A DNA stretch of 64,000 nucleotides from assembly GCF_024220175.1 (NCBI RefSeq), contig NZ_CP098502.1, positions 4,592,514 through 4,656,513 of the forward strand, read 5' to 3'. Positions 23,977-34,056 of this stretch are shown one piece after another. A model generated the notes under the pieces. The model did no database searches. It was not told the DNA's origin and saw only the letters and a list, made by a program, of their open reading frames with translations. The number at the start of each line of letters is the position of its first letter. Within the stretch, counting starts at the first letter, position 1. Source of the stretch: Paraconexibacter antarcticus. Lineage in GTDB: Bacteria; Actinomycetota; Thermoleophilia; Solirubrobacterales; Solirubrobacteraceae. The position numbers and the translations under genes were made by a program.

Positions 23977-26900
23977 GCGGTCGCGCCCTCCAGAGCGTCT
24001 TCCAGCGACAGGTACCGCGCCTTGATCGCGTCGACGGTCTCGGCGGACGGCTCGGCCCACAGCCCGCGGTCGGCCGCCTCGAGCAGCCGCTCGGCGATCG
24101 AGCGCGCCGCCCACGGGTTCGCCTGGTCCATGAACGCCGCGATGTCCTCGTCGAGGAGGTACTTCTCGGCGACCGTCTCGTACATCCAGTCGCTCGCGAT
24201 GTCGGTCGTCGCGTCGTACCCGAAGAGGTAGTCGACGGTGGCGGCGAGCTCGGCCGCGCCCTTGAAGCCGTGCCGGACCATCGAGCCGATCCAGGCCGGG
24301 TTCGCGACGCGGGCGCGGAAGACGCGGCGCGTCTCCTCCGCGAGCGTGCGCACCTTCACCTTCTTCGGGTCGCTCGAGTCCCCGAGGTACGCCGCCGGCT
24401 CGCGCCCGCTCAGCGCCTTGATCGTCGCGACCATGCCGCCGTGGTACTGGTAGTAGTCGTCGGAGTCCAGGTGATCGTGCTCGCGCGAGTCGACGTTCTT
24501 CACCGCGACGTCGATCCGCTCGAAGCACGCGCGCATCGCGTCGCCCGCCGCCACCCCGCCGAGGCCGCGCCCGTAGGCGAAGCCGCCCCACGCCTCGTAG
24601 ACGGCGGCGAGGTCCTTGTCGTCGCGCCAGTCGCGCGTCTCCAGCAGCTGGATGAGGCCGGCGCCGTACGTCCCCGGCTTGGAGCCGAAGATGCGCGTCG
24701 TGGCCCGCCGCCAGGCGACGCTCTCCTCCAGATCCCCGGACAGCTTGGCCGCCTCCGCCCGCGCGTGCTTGGCGACGAAGTTCTGCTCGTCCGGCTCGTC
24801 GAGCGCGGCGACCATCGTCACCGCGTCGTCGAGCAGCCCGAGCAGGTGCGGGAAGGCATCCCGGAAGAAGCCGGAGATGCGGAGCGTCACGTCGATGCGC
24901 GGGCGCCCGAGCTCCTCGAGCGGGATGACCTCCAGGCCGGTGACCCGCCGCGAGGCGGGGTGCCACGTCGGTCGCACGCCGAGCAGCGCGAGGACCTCGG
25001 CCGCGTCGTCCCCCTGGGTCCGCATGGCGGCGGTGCCCCAGGCGACGAGGCCGACCATCTCGGGCAGCTCGCCGCTGTCGGCGACGTACCGCTCGATGAC
25101 GGCGTCGGCGAGCTTCACGCCGGTCTCGAACGAGAGCTGCGAGGGCAGCGCGCGCGGGTCGACGGAGTAGAAGTTGCGGCCGGTCGGCAGGACGTCGAAT
25201 CGCCCGCGGGTCGGGGCGCCGGACGGGCCCGCCGGGACGTGCCGCCCGCGCAGCGCACCGAGGACGTTCGTCATCTCGTCGGTCGTCGCACGGAGCTTCG
25301 GGACGATCTGCCCGGCGGCGAAGCGCAACGCGGACACGACCCCGGCGTCGTCGCGGCCGAGCACGGAGCGGCACAGCTCGGCGCACCGCTCGACGTCCCA
25401 GTCGTGCTCGGAGAGCTCGGTGAGCAGCGCGTGCTGTGCCTCCTCCAGGCGGTCGAGCAGGTCGCTGCCACGGTACGCCGTGCCGGGGAAGCGCTCGAGC
25501 AGCGCGGCGGACCGCTCCCCGGAGACCTTCACGCCCGGCGCCGCCACCAGCGCCTCCTCGTCCAGCCCGAACGCGGCCGCGACCGCCCGCCGCAGGCCGG
25601 GGACGTCCCCGCTGCCGTGCCGCCCGATCGCCGCGACGAGCCCGCGCAGGTGCGGCCCCTCCGGCACGACGCCGAGGACGTGCAGCCCGTCCTTGATCTG
25701 GACGTCCTTCACCTCGCAGAGGTAGCCGTCGAGGTGCTCGACGAGCGTCCCCGCGTCGTCCGGCTCGTGCTCGGCGTCGAGGCCGAGGTCCTCGTGGAGG
25801 TTCGCGGCCTGGATCGCCTTCCAGATCTCCGCGCCGAGGCCCGGGAGCTTGGACGGGTCGAGGACCTCCAGGCGCGCGTACTCGTCCATCAGCGCCTCGA
25901 GGTCGGCGAGCTCGTCGTAGGACTCCGCGCGCATCATCGGCGGGACGAGGTGGTCGACGACGACGGCGTGCGCGCGGCGCTTGGCCTGCGCCCCCTCGCC
26001 CGGGTCGTTGACGACGAACGGGTACACGAGCGGCATGTCCGCGAGCGCCGCGTCGGGGGCGCACGACTCGCCGAGCGCGAGCATCTTGCCGGGCAGCCAC
26101 TCGAGCGTCCCGTGCTTGCCGAGGTGGACGATCGCGTCCGCGCCCCAGTGCTTGTTCAGCCACCGGTAGGCGGCCATGTAGTGGTGCGCGGGCGCGAGCT
26201 CGGGGTCGTGGTAGATGCCGACCTGGTCGTCGCCGTACCCGCGGGGCGGCTGGATGAGGACGACGACGTCGCCGTACTCGACGCCGGCGATGACGAGGTC
26301 GCCGCCCCCCGGCGAGGCGGTGCCCGACGTGTCGAGGTAGCGGTCGCCCGGCGCCTCGCCCCACTTCTCGACCATGTCGCCGGTGAGCTCGGCGGGAAGC
26401 GTGCGGTACCAGTCGAGGTAGTCGCTCACGCTGATGCGCAGCGGCGCGTCCTGCAGGAGCTGGTCGGTGAGGAACTCGGGGTCGTGGCCGCCCGCGGCGA
26501 TGAGCTCGTGCATGAGCGCGTCGCCGTCGGCGGGGATGTTCGCGACCGCGATGCCGTCGGCGCGCAGGCGGTGCAGCAGGCCGATGGCAGACGCGGGCGT
26601 GTCGAGGCCGACGGCCATGCCGATGCGGGCGTGCTTCGTCGGAAAGGCGGTCAGCACGATCGCGATCTTCCGCGGCTTGGCGCCGTCGTCGTTCCACGGG
26701 CCCTTGCGGAGCTTCGCGTGGCGGACGACGAGGCCCGCGAGGCGGTCGCAGCGCTCGGCGTCCGGGACGTACCGCGGGACCGCGGTCCCCACCGGCGAGT
26801 CGGAGTCGTCCATCTCCTTGAAGGAGATCGGACCGCCGATGATGCGCCCGTCGAACTCGGGGATCGCGACCTGCGTCGCGGCGTCGATCGGCAGCAGCCC

Positions 26901-27794
26901 CTCGTTCCCCTCGGCCCAGCGCGCCTTGCTCATCGTCACGCACAGCGCCTGGATGACCGGGACGTCGAGCGACTCGAGCGCGCTCGAATCCCACGACATC
27001 TGCTCCTCGTGGCCGCCGTCCTCCGGCGCGATGTCGCCCGCCGCGTCGCCGGCGTTCGCGCCGCCGGTGGCGAGCATCGTCGTGATGAGCGCGTCGACGC
27101 GGCCGCGCAGCAGGTCCAGGGCCGGGACCTGGCCGCCGGCGTGGTCGCGCTTCATCGTGTACGCCCAGACGGGGACGGGGATCGCGCCCTGACGCTCGAT
27201 CGCCGCGCACAGGCCGTCGATGAAGTCCGTGTTCCCCGTGAGGCGGTGCGAGCGGTAGAAGGTGATGCCGACGACGGGCTTCATCGGGTCCCGGCCTGAG
27301 AGCGCCTCGTCGATCGTGACGTCCCCGCGGCCCGGGAGGTAGACGCCGAGCTTCTCGACAGGCTTGGGCTCCTCGAAGCCGAAGCCCTCCAGCAGGAACG
27401 TGTCCGCGAGGAACCGCAGCAGCTGCTCGATGTTGTCGACGTCCCCGCTCTGCAGGTACTCTCCGACGGTCGCGACGGCGCCGCTCGGGACCGTCGACAG
27501 CGCGGTCATCTCGGCGTCGGGGGCGGACTCGCCGCCGAGGGCGATGAGGGCGATGCCGTCCTCGCGGCAGCGCTCGGCGAGGCGGTCGACGCCGCCCTGC
27601 CAGCCGCGGCGGCCGCCGAGGACGCGGATGACGACGACGCGCGCGCCGTCGAGCACGTGGTCGAGGAAGGGGTCGATGTCCCGCGTGCCCTTCGGGTTCG
27701 CGCAGCGGACGACGGGGAAGTCCTCGGGCAGGCGGCGGACCGCGGAGGCGGTCGCGAGGATCTCGGTGTCGGCGGTCGTGATGAATCTCAGCAC
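23973..27794 (-). CDS. cobN: CobN cobaltochelatase large subunit
   Basis: 1273 residues from GTG 27794 (overlap GTGCTGA with cobQ). It aligns with CobN/BchH throughout: [68 protein letters not shown] (~415-434), [20 protein letters not shown] (~587-606) and the C-terminal [29 protein letters not shown]. It binds hydrogenobyrinic acid a,c-diamide and Co2+ and inserts the metal with ATP hydrolysis by partner subunits. Size is in the normal 1200-1300 range. The ATPase partner is the next gene downstream. Confidence 0.96.
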   Translation of the reverse strand: MLRFITTADTEILATASAVRRLPEDFPVVRCANPKGTRDIDPFLDHVLDGARVVVIRVLGGRRGWQGGVDRLAERCREDGIALIALGGESAPDAEMTALSTVPSGAVATVGEYLQSGDVDNIEQLLRFLADTFLLEGFGFEEPKPVEKLGVYLPGRGDVTIDEALSGRDPMKPVVGITFYRSHRLTGNTDFIDGLCAAIERQGAIPVPVWAYTMKRDHAGGQVPALDLLRGRVDALITTMLATGGANAGDAAGDIAPEDGGHEEQMSWDSSALESLDVPVIQALCVTMSKARWAEGNEGLLPIDAATQVAIPEFDGRIIGGPISFKEMDDSDSPVGTAVPRYVPDAERCDRLAGLVVRHAKLRKGPWNDDGAKPRKIAIVLTAFPTKHARIGMAVGLDTPASAIGLLHRLRADGIAVANIPADGDALMHELIAAGGHDPEFLTDQLLQDAPLRISVSDYLDWYRTLPAELTGDMVEKWGEAPGDRYLDTSGTASPGGGDLVIAGVEYGDVVVLIQPPRGYGDDQVGIYHDPELAPAHHYMAAYRWLNKHWGADAIVHLGKHGTLEWLPGKMLALGESCAPDAALADMPLVYPFVVNDPGEGAQAKRRAHAVVVDHLVPPMMRAESYDELADLEALMDEYARLEVLDPSKLPGLGAEIWKAIQAANLHEDLGLDAEHEPDDAGTLVEHLDGYLCEVKDVQIKDGLHVLGVVPEGPHLRGLVAAIGRHGSGDVPGLRRAVAAAFGLDEEALVAAPGVKVSGERSAALLERFPGTAYRGSDLLDRLEEAQHALLTELSEHDWDVERCAELCRSVLGRDDAGVVSALRFAAGQIVPKLRATTDEMTNVLGALRGRHVPAGPSGAPTRGRFDVLPTGRNFYSVDPRALPSQLSFETGVKLADAVIERYVADSGELPEMVGLVAWGTAAMRTQGDDAAEVLALLGVRPTWHPASRRVTGLEVIPLEELGRPRIDVTLRISGFFRDAFPHLLGLLDDAVTMVAALDEPDEQNFVAKHARAEAAKLSGDLEESVAWRRATTRIFGSKPGTYGAGLIQLLETRDWRDDKDLAAVYEAWGGFAYGRGLGGVAAGDAMRACFERIDVAVKNVDSREHDHLDSDDYYQYHGGMVATIKALSGREPAAYLGDSSDPKKVKVRTLAEETRRVFRARVANPAWIGSMVRHGFKGAAELAATVDYLFGYDATTDIASDWMYETVAEKYLLDEDIAAFMDQANPWAARSIAERLLEAADRGLWAEPSAETVDAIKARYLSLEDALEGATA

Positions 27795-29311
27795 GGGGCA
27801 GCACGCTCCAGGAGGAGGTCGGGAAGGTCGGGCGGGGCGCCGCGCTCGATGAGCGTCAGCAGGGCGTCGGTGTCGAGGTGCTCCTCGACGAGGTCGCCGA
27901 GGCGGTCGAGCTGGCGCTCGCGCTCGGCGTGGAAGCTGATGGTCGCAGGGACGAAGTCGATGCGCCGCGTGGCCGCGGTCCAGCGCAGGAGGGCGCGGCG
28001 CGCGTCGTCGTGCTCGAGCAGGCCGTGCCAGGAGGTGCCGAGCGTCGCGCCGACGACGCAGCCCTCGCCGTCGCCGCCGCTCGTGACGATGAGCGGCGCG
28101 GCCTCCGGGTCGGTGCGGGCCGGGCGGCCGTGCCGGATCTCGTAGCCGCCGACGTCCGATCGCAGCAGGGGGCTGTGGCCGGTCACCGTCGCGAGGACCT
28201 TGTCGGGGGCGAACGGTGTGCGGACCGGGAGGACGCCGAGGCCCTCGACCTCCCCCGCGCCGGACTCGACGTCGTCGCTGATCGACGTGCCGAGGAGCTG
28301 GTAGCCGCCGCAGACGCCGAGGATCGGATCGCCGGCGGCGGCCCGCCGCTGCAGCGCGACGTCGAGGCCCTCGGCGCGCAGGCGCTGCAGGTCGGCGACC
28401 GTCGCCTTCGTCCCCGGGACGACGACGAGGTCGGCGCGCGCGATGTCGACGGCGCTGCGGGTGAAGCGGACGCGGACGCCGGGCTCGCGGGCGAGCGCGT
28501 CGAGGTCGGTGAAGTTCGACATCCAGCGCAGGCGGACGACCGCCACGTCGAGCGTGCCGCCATCGCCCTCCACGTCGGCGCGCGGCGCCTCGATCGCGAG
28601 CGAGTCCTCGGCGTCGATCGTCAGGTTCTCGGCGAACGGCAGGACGCCGTAGACCGGGCGGCCGGTGAGCGCGGTGATCTGGTCCAGGCCCGGGGCGAGG
28701 ATCGACGCGTCCCCGCGGAACTTGTTGATGACGTAGCCGGCGATGTGGCGCTGGTCCTCCGCCGAGAGCGCGGCGACGGTGCCGAGGAGGCTCGCGAAGA
28801 CGCCGCCGCGGTCGATGTCCCCGACGAGCAGGACGGGGAGGTCCGCCGCGCGCGCGAGGCCCATGTTCGTGAGGTCCGCGGCGCGCAGGTTGATCTCGGC
28901 GGGGCTGCCGGCCCCCTCGCAGACGACGACGTCGAAGCGCACGCGCAGGTCGGCGAGGGCGTCCGCGACGATCGGGCGCAGCTCGTCCTTCAGCCCCTGG
29001 TAGGTCCGCGCGCCGACGTCCGCGTACGGGCGGCCCATGACGATGACCTGCGAGTGGCGGTCCCCGCTCGGCTTGATGAGGATCGGGTTCATCGCGACCT
29101 CGGCCTCGACGCCGGCGGCCGCCGCCTGCATCGCCTGCGCGCGCCCGATCTCGAAGCCGCCCCGCGCGACGACCGAGTTGAGCGCCATGTTCTGGGCCTT
29201 GAACGGCGCGACGGAGACCCCGCGGCGCTTCAGCCAGCGGCACAGGCCGGCGGTGATGAGCGACTTGCCGGCGTCGCTGTGCGTCCCGCACACGAGGAGG
29301 GCACCCTTCAC
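27788..29311 (-). CDS. cobQ: CobQ cobyric acid synthase
   Basis: 507 residues from GTG 29311 (GTGA overlap with cbiB). N-terminal synthetase P-loop [19 protein letters not shown] (5-23) and [33 protein letters not shown] (~131-150); [13 protein letters not shown]-terminal amidotransferase cysteine in [16 protein letters not shown], and GYEIRHGR. It amidates the b, d, e and g side chains of adenosylcobyrinic acid a,c-diamide. Slightly longer than the usual ~485 residues through a Leu/Asp-rich C-terminal tail that forms the overlap with cobN. Confidence 0.96.
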   Translation of the reverse strand: MKGALLVCGTHSDAGKSLITAGLCRWLKRRGVSVAPFKAQNMALNSVVARGGFEIGRAQAMQAAAAGVEAEVAMNPILIKPSGDRHSQVIVMGRPYADVGARTYQGLKDELRPIVADALADLRVRFDVVVCEGAGSPAEINLRAADLTNMGLARAADLPVLLVGDIDRGGVFASLLGTVAALSAEDQRHIAGYVINKFRGDASILAPGLDQITALTGRPVYGVLPFAENLTIDAEDSLAIEAPRADVEGDGGTLDVAVVRLRWMSNFTDLDALAREPGVRVRFTRSAVDIARADLVVVPGTKATVADLQRLRAEGLDVALQRRAAAGDPILGVCGGYQLLGTSISDDVESGAGEVEGLGVLPVRTPFAPDKVLATVTGHSPLLRSDVGGYEIRHGRPARTDPEAAPLIVTSGGDGEGCVVGATLGTSWHGLLEHDDARRALLRWTAATRRIDFVPATISFHAERERQLDRLGDLVEEHLDTDALLTLIERGAPPDLPDLLLERAAPC

Positions 29312-30327
29312 CGCGACCCCCCTCCCCCGCCGAGACCCGTCCGCTGTCCCCCAATTGGGCTCTTATCGGGTCTCGGCGCCGTTAGGGGGCGGCGGACGGT
29401 GTGGAGGACGCTGCGCAGCGCCCCGCACGACAGCGCCGCCGCCGCGCCGACCGCAAGCGACAGGCGCGCGGCGCGGTGGACGTCGCGCGGCGTCGGGGCC
29501 GGCCCCTCGCCCATCGTCGGCCGCAGCTCCGCGCGGCCGCCGTAGGTGAGCGGGCCGCCGAGCGTCACGCCGAGCGCCCCGGCGAAGGCCGACTCGACCT
29601 GGCCCGCGTTCGGCGACGGGTGGGCCGCGCCGTCGCGCAGGACGGTCTCCAGCGTCGTGTCGGGCTTGCCGCCGACGAGCGGGGCGCAGACGGCGGTGAG
29701 CCCGGCCCCGAGGCGGGCGCCCGGCCAGCCGAGCGCGTCGTCGAGCTTCGCGGAGGCCCAGCCGAACTCGCGGTAGCGGTCCGATCGGTGGCCGACCATC
29801 GCGTCGAGCGTGTTCGCCGCGCGGAAGCCCGCCACGCCCGCCGGCCCGGCGACCGCCCCCCAGAAGAGGGCGCCGACGACGGCGTCGCTCGTGTTCTCGG
29901 CGACCGACTCGAGCGCCGCGCGAGAGAGCGCGGGCCCGTCGAGGCCCTCGGGGTCGCGGCCGCAGAGCCACGGCAGCCGTGCCCGCGCGCCGTCGAGGTC
30001 GCCACGCTCGACGTCGTCCGCGAGGCGCGCGGCGACCCGGGTGAGCGAGCGTCCGCCGAGCGCGGCCCAGGTGAGCGCCGCGAGGACGGCCGTCCGCCCG
30101 CGCGGCCCGGCGAGGGCCGACCCCGCCCGCGCCACCGCCTCGCCCGCGACCGCCGCCCCGCCGACGAGCGCGCCGGTGTAGAGGACGCCGCGGAGCTTCG
30201 ACGGCGAGTAGACGGCCGCCTCGGTCCGCGCCGCGACCTGCCCGAAGCCGGCGACCGGGTGCCGGCGCGCGGGGTCCCCCAGGAGGACGTCGGCGACGTA
30301 GCCGCCGAGGAGCGCGGGGCCGCTCAT
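29308..30327 (-). CDS. cbiB: CbiB/CobD adenosylcobinamide(-phosphate) synthase
   Basis: 339 residues, polytopic membrane protein. Start [20 protein letters not shown] matches the conserved 'D-x-x-x-G-D-P-x-x-x-x-H-P-V' of CbiB; further on are [49 protein letters not shown] and [19 protein letters not shown]. It joins aminopropanol or its phosphate to cobyric acid. The final ~22 residues ([18 protein letters not shown]) do not belong to the family and are encoded by a family-1 palindromic element, so the tail appears to have been added by that repeat. Confidence 0.94.
   Translation of the reverse strand: MSGPALLGGYVADVLLGDPARRHPVAGFGQVAARTEAAVYSPSKLRGVLYTGALVGGAAVAGEAVARAGSALAGPRGRTAVLAALTWAALGGRSLTRVAARLADDVERGDLDGARARLPWLCGRDPEGLDGPALSRAALESVAENTSDAVVGALFWGAVAGPAGVAGFRAANTLDAMVGHRSDRYREFGWASAKLDDALGWPGARLGAGLTAVCAPLVGGKPDTTLETVLRDGAAHPSPNAGQVESAFAGALGVTLGGPLTYGGRAELRPTMGEGPAPTPRDVHRAARLSLAVGAAAALSCGALRSVLHTVRRPLTAPRPDKSPIGGQRTGLGGGGGSR
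29330..29377 (-). repeat. Family-1 palindromic element in the CbiB C-terminal tail
   Basis: Minus strand: CCGAGACCCG, 27-28 nt, CGGGTCTCGG, a 10-bp perfect stem. The loop starts ATAAGAGCCCAATTGGGGGA, with the inner self-complementary CCCAATTGGG. Compared with the copy at 18231-18280 the stem reads GAGACC/GGTCTC instead of GAAACC/GGTTTC, a compensated change. Confidence 0.75.
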
Positions 30328-30992
30328 GTGCGATCGTCCTCCGACACGGTCACGGACCCGGCCGGCGGGGAGGACGAGCCCTCCGGGCGAGACCTCCCGA
30401 CTGAACGCGAGCCCTTTGGGCGAGCGTTCAGCGCGTTGGTCCGCACGACCGTCCAGCGCCCGTCGTGGGCGTGGAGCGTCGTGATCGACAGCGGCGCGGC
30501 GTCGACCCGCCAGAAGCTCATGACCGGCGCGCCGAGCGCGTGGACGACCGCCGCCTTCACGACGCCGCCGTGGGTGATCGCGACGGCGCGGCCGTCGAGC
30601 CGCGCCTGCTCGTCGAGCCACCCCGCGACGCGGGCGGAGAACGCCGTGAGCGACTCGCCACCGTGCGGCGCCGCGTCGGGGTCGGTCATCCAGGCGCGGG
30701 CGGCCTCGAGATCCTCGCCGTGGACCGCCTCGAGGGTGCGGCCCGCCCACGTCCCGAAGTCGCTCTCGGCGAGGCGCGGATCGACCGTGGGCGCCGCGAG
30801 CCCCGCGGCCGCCGCCGTCTGCACGCAGCGCGCGGCCGGCGAGCACCACACCTCGCCGGGATCGGCCGGCAGCGCCCGCGCGAGCCCCTCGGCGTCCGCG
30901 AGGCCGCGCGCGTCGAGCGGCTCGTCGGCCGGGAACGTCAGCGTGCGGGTGGCGGGCGTGGCGGCGTGCCGTACGAGCAGCAGGCGCCTCAC
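30324..30992 (-). CDS. Histidine phosphatase, probable alpha-ribazole phosphatase (CobC of E. coli)
   Basis: 222 residues from GTG 30992. Phosphoglycerate-mutase-like: phosphohistidine motif LLLVRHAATPAT (RH at 8-9), CSPAARCVQTA, the acid residue region PRLAESDFGTWAGRT, GGESLTAFSARV and VAITHGGVVKA with the second catalytic histidine. CobC-type members dephosphorylate alpha-ribazole phosphate or cobalamin 5'-phosphate. First complete gene of the 17-kb operon below the third riboswitch. The last ~30 residues (ARPKGSRSVGRSRPEGSSSPP) come from two tandem palindromes and are not family sequence. Its GTG overlaps a 7-codon ORF that owns the only good Shine-Dalgarno. Confidence 0.85.
   Translation of the reverse strand: MRRLLLVRHAATPATRTLTFPADEPLDARGLADAEGLARALPADPGEVWCSPAARCVQTAAAAGLAAPTVDPRLAESDFGTWAGRTLEAVHGEDLEAARAWMTDPDAAPHGGESLTAFSARVAGWLDEQARLDGRAVAITHGGVVKAAVVHALGAPVMSFWRVDAAPLSITTLHAHDGRWTVVRTNALNARPKGSRSVGRSRPEGSSSPPAGSVTVSEDDRT
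30368..30431 (-). repeat. Two tandem family-3 palindromes in the phosphatase tail
   Basis: GGGAGG (30368-30373) pairs with CCTCCC (30393-30398), and CTGAACGC (30401-30408) pairs with GCGTTCAG (30424-30431). Both enclose the same centre CGAGCCC-NNN-GGGCGAG, while the outer stems differ completely but remain complementary. The same centre recurs at 46941-46968 and, more weakly, in the proline dehydrogenase gene. Confidence 0.7.
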
Positions 30993-31009
30993 GGGGTGAT
31001 GCCGTCCAT
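30989..31009 (-). CDS. Seven-codon minicistron upstream of the phosphatase (MDGITP)
   Basis: ATG 31009 opens a reading frame MDGITP followed by TGA. GGAGG (31015-31019) lies 5 nt upstream of this ATG. The TGA overlaps the GTG start of the phosphatase gene as GTGA, whereas the phosphatase GTG itself is 22 nt from the GGAGG. The minicistron would let a riboswitch-controlled Shine-Dalgarno feed the downstream operon by termination-reinitiation. No function for the peptide itself is proposed; it could also be chance. Confidence 0.4.
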   Translation of the reverse strand: MDGITP

Positions 31010-31054
31010 CGGGACCTCCACGGGATCCGGCGTCCCGTCATCGGAAGGGGGTGT

Positions 31055-31180
31055 TCGCGGCAGTGCAGTTCCTGACTCCCCGGGCCTTCGCCAGCGCCCG
31101 GGTCACAGTGGCGCGACCGTCCCGGAGTCCCACCGGGTTCCTCGCACCGCCGCGCGGTTGGCCCGATCCTATCGCCCCCC
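31055..31180 (-). promoter_or_regulatory. Cobalamin riboswitch upstream of the long cob operon
   Basis: The minus strand reads GCGAGGAACCCGGTGGGACT, GACGGTCGCGCCACTGTGA and GGGGAGTCAGGAACTGC in the conserved order. The core is nearly identical to the riboswitch at 4050-4190. The GGAGG of the minicistron follows by ~35 nt. It should repress the whole phosphatase-to-cobK operon when adenosylcobalamin is plentiful. Confidence 0.93.
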
Positions 31181-31261
31181 GCGGTTTCGCGGCCCGCGTC
31201 AACCGACGCACCGACGTCCGGTGCGCTTGCCCGGCGGGCCCGGACGCGCCACCATCGTCAC

Positions 31262-32128
31262 ATGGTCCAGACGACACCCGGGAACGCCGAGGCCCTCGAG
31301 GCGTGGGACGGCGTCCTCTTCGATCGCTTCGTCGAGTACCGCGACCAGGTCGTGACGGCGCTGGGGAGCCACGGCGACCGCGCGCTCGAGCTCGACCCGC
31401 CGCGCCCCGGCGAGCACCTCCTCGACATCGGCTGCGGCTTCGGGGACATGTCGCAGCAGCTCGCCGCCGCGGTCGGCCCGGCCGGGCACGTCACCGGCGT
31501 CGACGCCTCCGCGCGCTTCGTCGCGGCGTCCCGCGCGGAGGCGGCCGCGGCGGGCGTGACGAACGTCGACTTCCTCGCCGCGGACGTGCAGGTCGGCGAC
31601 CTCGGCGGCCCCTACGACGCCGCGTACTCGCGCATGGGCACGATGTTCTTCGCGAACCCCGTGCTCGCGCTGCGCAACGTCGCCGCCACGCTGAAGCCGG
31701 GCGGACGGCTGTGCATGGTCGTGTGGCGGCGCAAGCTCGACAACGAATGGGTCCTCCTCGCCGAGCAGGTCGCCGAGCGCCACCTCACCCACCCCGACGA
31801 GACCGACGAGCCGACCTGCGGCCCGGGCCCCTTCTCGATGGCGAACGCGGACACCGTCTGCGACGTCCTGCACCACGCCGGCTTCCGCGACACGACGCTC
31901 CACCGCGTCGACCTCCCGGTGCTCGCCGGCCGCGACGTCGACGCCGCGACCGACTTCGTCATGGCCCTCGGCCCGGCCGGCGAGCTCATCCGCGTCAACG
32001 GCGCCGCCGCCGAGCCGCTGCGCCCGCTCATCGAGGCGGAGATCAAGGCGGCCTTCCGCCCGCTCCTCACCCCCGACGGCGTCCTCACGGGGTCGTCGAC
32101 CTGGGTCGTCACCGCCGTCCGCGCCTGA
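31262..32128 (+). CDS. Class I SAM-dependent methyltransferase
   Basis: 288 residues. Rossmann motif I LLDIGCGFGDMSQQLAAAVG (~54-73), motif II acidic end VTGVDAS, post-I ADVQVGDLGGPYDAAYSRMG and LKPGGRLCMVVWRR (motif III). This is the ubiquinone/menaquinone methyltransferase (UbiE)-like group that methylates small molecules; substrate unknown. It lies between the third riboswitch (divergent) and bluB-cobT. Nothing in the sequence ties it to corrinoids. There is no ribosome-binding site; ATG 31262 follows CACCAT by six nt, a weak leaderless signal. Confidence 0.82.
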   Translation: MVQTTPGNAEALEAWDGVLFDRFVEYRDQVVTALGSHGDRALELDPPRPGEHLLDIGCGFGDMSQQLAAAVGPAGHVTGVDASARFVAASRAEAAAAGVTNVDFLAADVQVGDLGGPYDAAYSRMGTMFFANPVLALRNVAATLKPGGRLCMVVWRRKLDNEWVLLAEQVAERHLTHPDETDEPTCGPGPFSMANADTVCDVLHHAGFRDTTLHRVDLPVLAGRDVDAATDFVMALGPAGELIRVNGAAAEPLRPLIEAEIKAAFRPLLTPDGVLTGSSTWVVTAVRA

Positions 32129-32214
32129 CCCGCCCACCGTCGGTGGGCCGCGGCGGCGCCGGGACCGCCCGCGCCGCGGCCGCGCCGGGACGGGCGCTGA
32201 TCTACCCTCAGGCG

Positions 32215-34056
32215 GTGTCCACCCCGCTCCCGCGCCCCGCCACGCCGGCGGGCTTCGACGCCTCCCGGGCGGCCGAGCGCGCCGCCGACCCGCACGGCTG
32301 GCGGTACGCCGACGACGCGCGCGAGGCCGTGCACCGGGTCATCGCCGAGCGCCGCGACATCCGTCGCTTCCGCCCGGACGCGGTGCCGGACGACGTCCTC
32401 GAGCGCGTCCTGACCGCCGCGCACCGCGCCCCGAGCGTCGGGCTCATGCAGCCGTGGCGGCTCATCGTCGTCCGCGCGCTCGAGACGCGCAGCGCCGTCC
32501 GCCTCCTCGCCCAGCGCGAGCGCATCCTCCAGGCCGACCGCTTCGACGAGCGCGCGCGCCACTTCCTCGACCAGAAGATCGAGGGCGTCGTCGAGGCGCC
32601 GCTCGGCGTCGTCGTCTGCTGCGACCACGGCGACCCGCAGGCGGAGATCCTCGGCCGCGGGACGATCCGCGAGACCGACGTCTACTCGACCGCCTGCGCG
32701 ATCCAGAACCTGTGGCTCGCCGCGCGCGCCGAGGGGCTCGGCGTCGGCTGGGTGAGCTACTACCGCCCCGACGACCTGCGGGCGCTGCTCGGCATCCCGG
32801 ACCGCGTGGAGCCGATGGCCTACCTCTGCGTCGGCTGGCCGGACGAGCGCCCGGTGCGTCCCGGCCTCGAGTCGGCCGGCTGGTCGGAGCGCATGCCGCT
32901 CGCCGACGTCGTCATGGCCGAGCGCTGGGACGACCGCGACGTCACCCCCGCGGCGAACCGCTTCGTGCCCTCGACGACGGCGCCCGTCCCGCCCCCGGCC
33001 GCCGCCCCCGCGACCGACGCGGGTGCGCTGCACCGCGAGGCCGCGATCGCCGCGCGTGACCGGTCGGACCAGCTCATCAAGCCGGCCGGCTCGCTCGGCG
33101 CCCTCGAGGCCGTCGTCGAGCGCTGGGCGTCGATCACCGGCGGTCCGCCGCCCGCCCCGCTGCGTGCCGGCGTCCTCGTCTGTGCCGCCGACCACGGCCA
33201 CACCGCCCACGGGACGAGCCTCTTCGACGCCGACGTGTCAGCCCAGGTGACGGCGGCGGCCGCCCGCGGCGAGAGCGCGGTCGGCGTGCTCGCGGCGCGC
33301 GGCGGGCACGAGCTGCTCATCGCCGACCTCGGCCTCGCCGCCCCCACGCCGCCCGGCGTGCGCGACGAGAAGATCGCGCCCGGGAGCGCCGACCTCCTCG
33401 ACGGCCCGGCGCTCACCCCGGCCCAGCTCGACGACGCGCTCGCCCGCGGCGCGCGGCTCGCCGCCGAGCTCGCCGGGCGCGGCGTGCACTGCCTCGTCCT
33501 CGGCGAGATCGGAATCGGCAACACCGCGACGACCGCGGCCCTCGTGAGCGCGCTCACCGGTGCCGCGCCCGAGGTGACCGTCGGCCGCGGCACCGGCATG
33601 GACGCCGCCGGCCTGGACCGCAAGCGCGCGGTCGTGGCGGGCGCCCTTGCCCGTCACGGCAGCCCGCTCGACGCCCGGGCCGCGCTCGTGGCGGTCGGTG
33701 GCCTCGAGCTCGCCGCGCTCGCCGGCGCGGTCCTGGAGGCGACCCGCCGGGGGCTGCCCGTCGTCCTCGACGGCTACGCGGTCGGTGCGGCCGCGCTCGC
33801 GGCCTCCCGGATCGAGCCGCTCGCCGTCGAGGTCCTCGTCGCCGGCCACCGGTCGGCGGAGCTCGGCCACGACCTCGTCCTCGCCGAGCTCGGCCTCGAG
33901 CCGCTGCTGAACCTCCGCCTGCGCCTCGGCGAGGCGACCGGCGGCCTGCTCGCCCTGCCGATGATCGAGGCGGCCGGCGCGCTGCACCGCGACATGGCGA
34001 CGTTCGCGGAGGCCGGCGTCGACGGCCCGGCCGCGAACCCGACGCGCGTGCCGTAG
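32215..34056 (+). CDS. bluB-cobT: BluB-CobT fusion: DMB synthase + nicotinate-nucleotide:DMB phosphoribosyltransferase
   Basis: 613 residues from GTG 32215. Residues ~25-235 are BluB, a flavin-destructase of the nitroreductase fold: IAERRDIRRFRPD, TAAHRAPSVGLMQPWR, TDVYSTACAIQNLWLAARAE, GVGWVSYYRPDDLR. A Pro/Ala linker (~255-275) leads to CobT (~275-613): KPAGSLGALE, VCAADHGHTAHGTSLFD, LVLGEIGIGNTATTAALVSA and the C-terminal TFAEAGVDGP with the conserved Glu. BluB makes 5,6-dimethylbenzimidazole from FMN and CobT turns it into alpha-ribazole phosphate, so the fusion joins consecutive steps. TACCCT six nt before the GTG suggests leaderless transcription. No riboswitch. Confidence 0.94.
   Translation: MSTPLPRPATPAGFDASRAAERAADPHGWRYADDAREAVHRVIAERRDIRRFRPDAVPDDVLERVLTAAHRAPSVGLMQPWRLIVVRALETRSAVRLLAQRERILQADRFDERARHFLDQKIEGVVEAPLGVVVCCDHGDPQAEILGRGTIRETDVYSTACAIQNLWLAARAEGLGVGWVSYYRPDDLRALLGIPDRVEPMAYLCVGWPDERPVRPGLESAGWSERMPLADVVMAERWDDRDVTPAANRFVPSTTAPVPPPAAAPATDAGALHREAAIAARDRSDQLIKPAGSLGALEAVVERWASITGGPPPAPLRAGVLVCAADHGHTAHGTSLFDADVSAQVTAAAARGESAVGVLAARGGHELLIADLGLAAPTPPGVRDEKIAPGSADLLDGPALTPAQLDDALARGARLAAELAGRGVHCLVLGEIGIGNTATTAALVSALTGAAPEVTVGRGTGMDAAGLDRKRAVVAGALARHGSPLDARAALVAVGGLELAALAGAVLEATRRGLPVVLDGYAVGAAALAASRIEPLAVEVLVAGHRSAELGHDLVLAELGLEPLLNLRLRLGEATGGLLALPMIEAAGALHRDMATFAEAGVDGPAANPTRVP

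Noticed and set aside
22866-27299. Very long plus-strand open frame (about 1,480 codons)
   Set aside because: It is antisense to the chelatase fusion and cobN; Arg/Pro/Val/Asp-rich composition without motifs is the usual shadow of GC-rich coding DNA.
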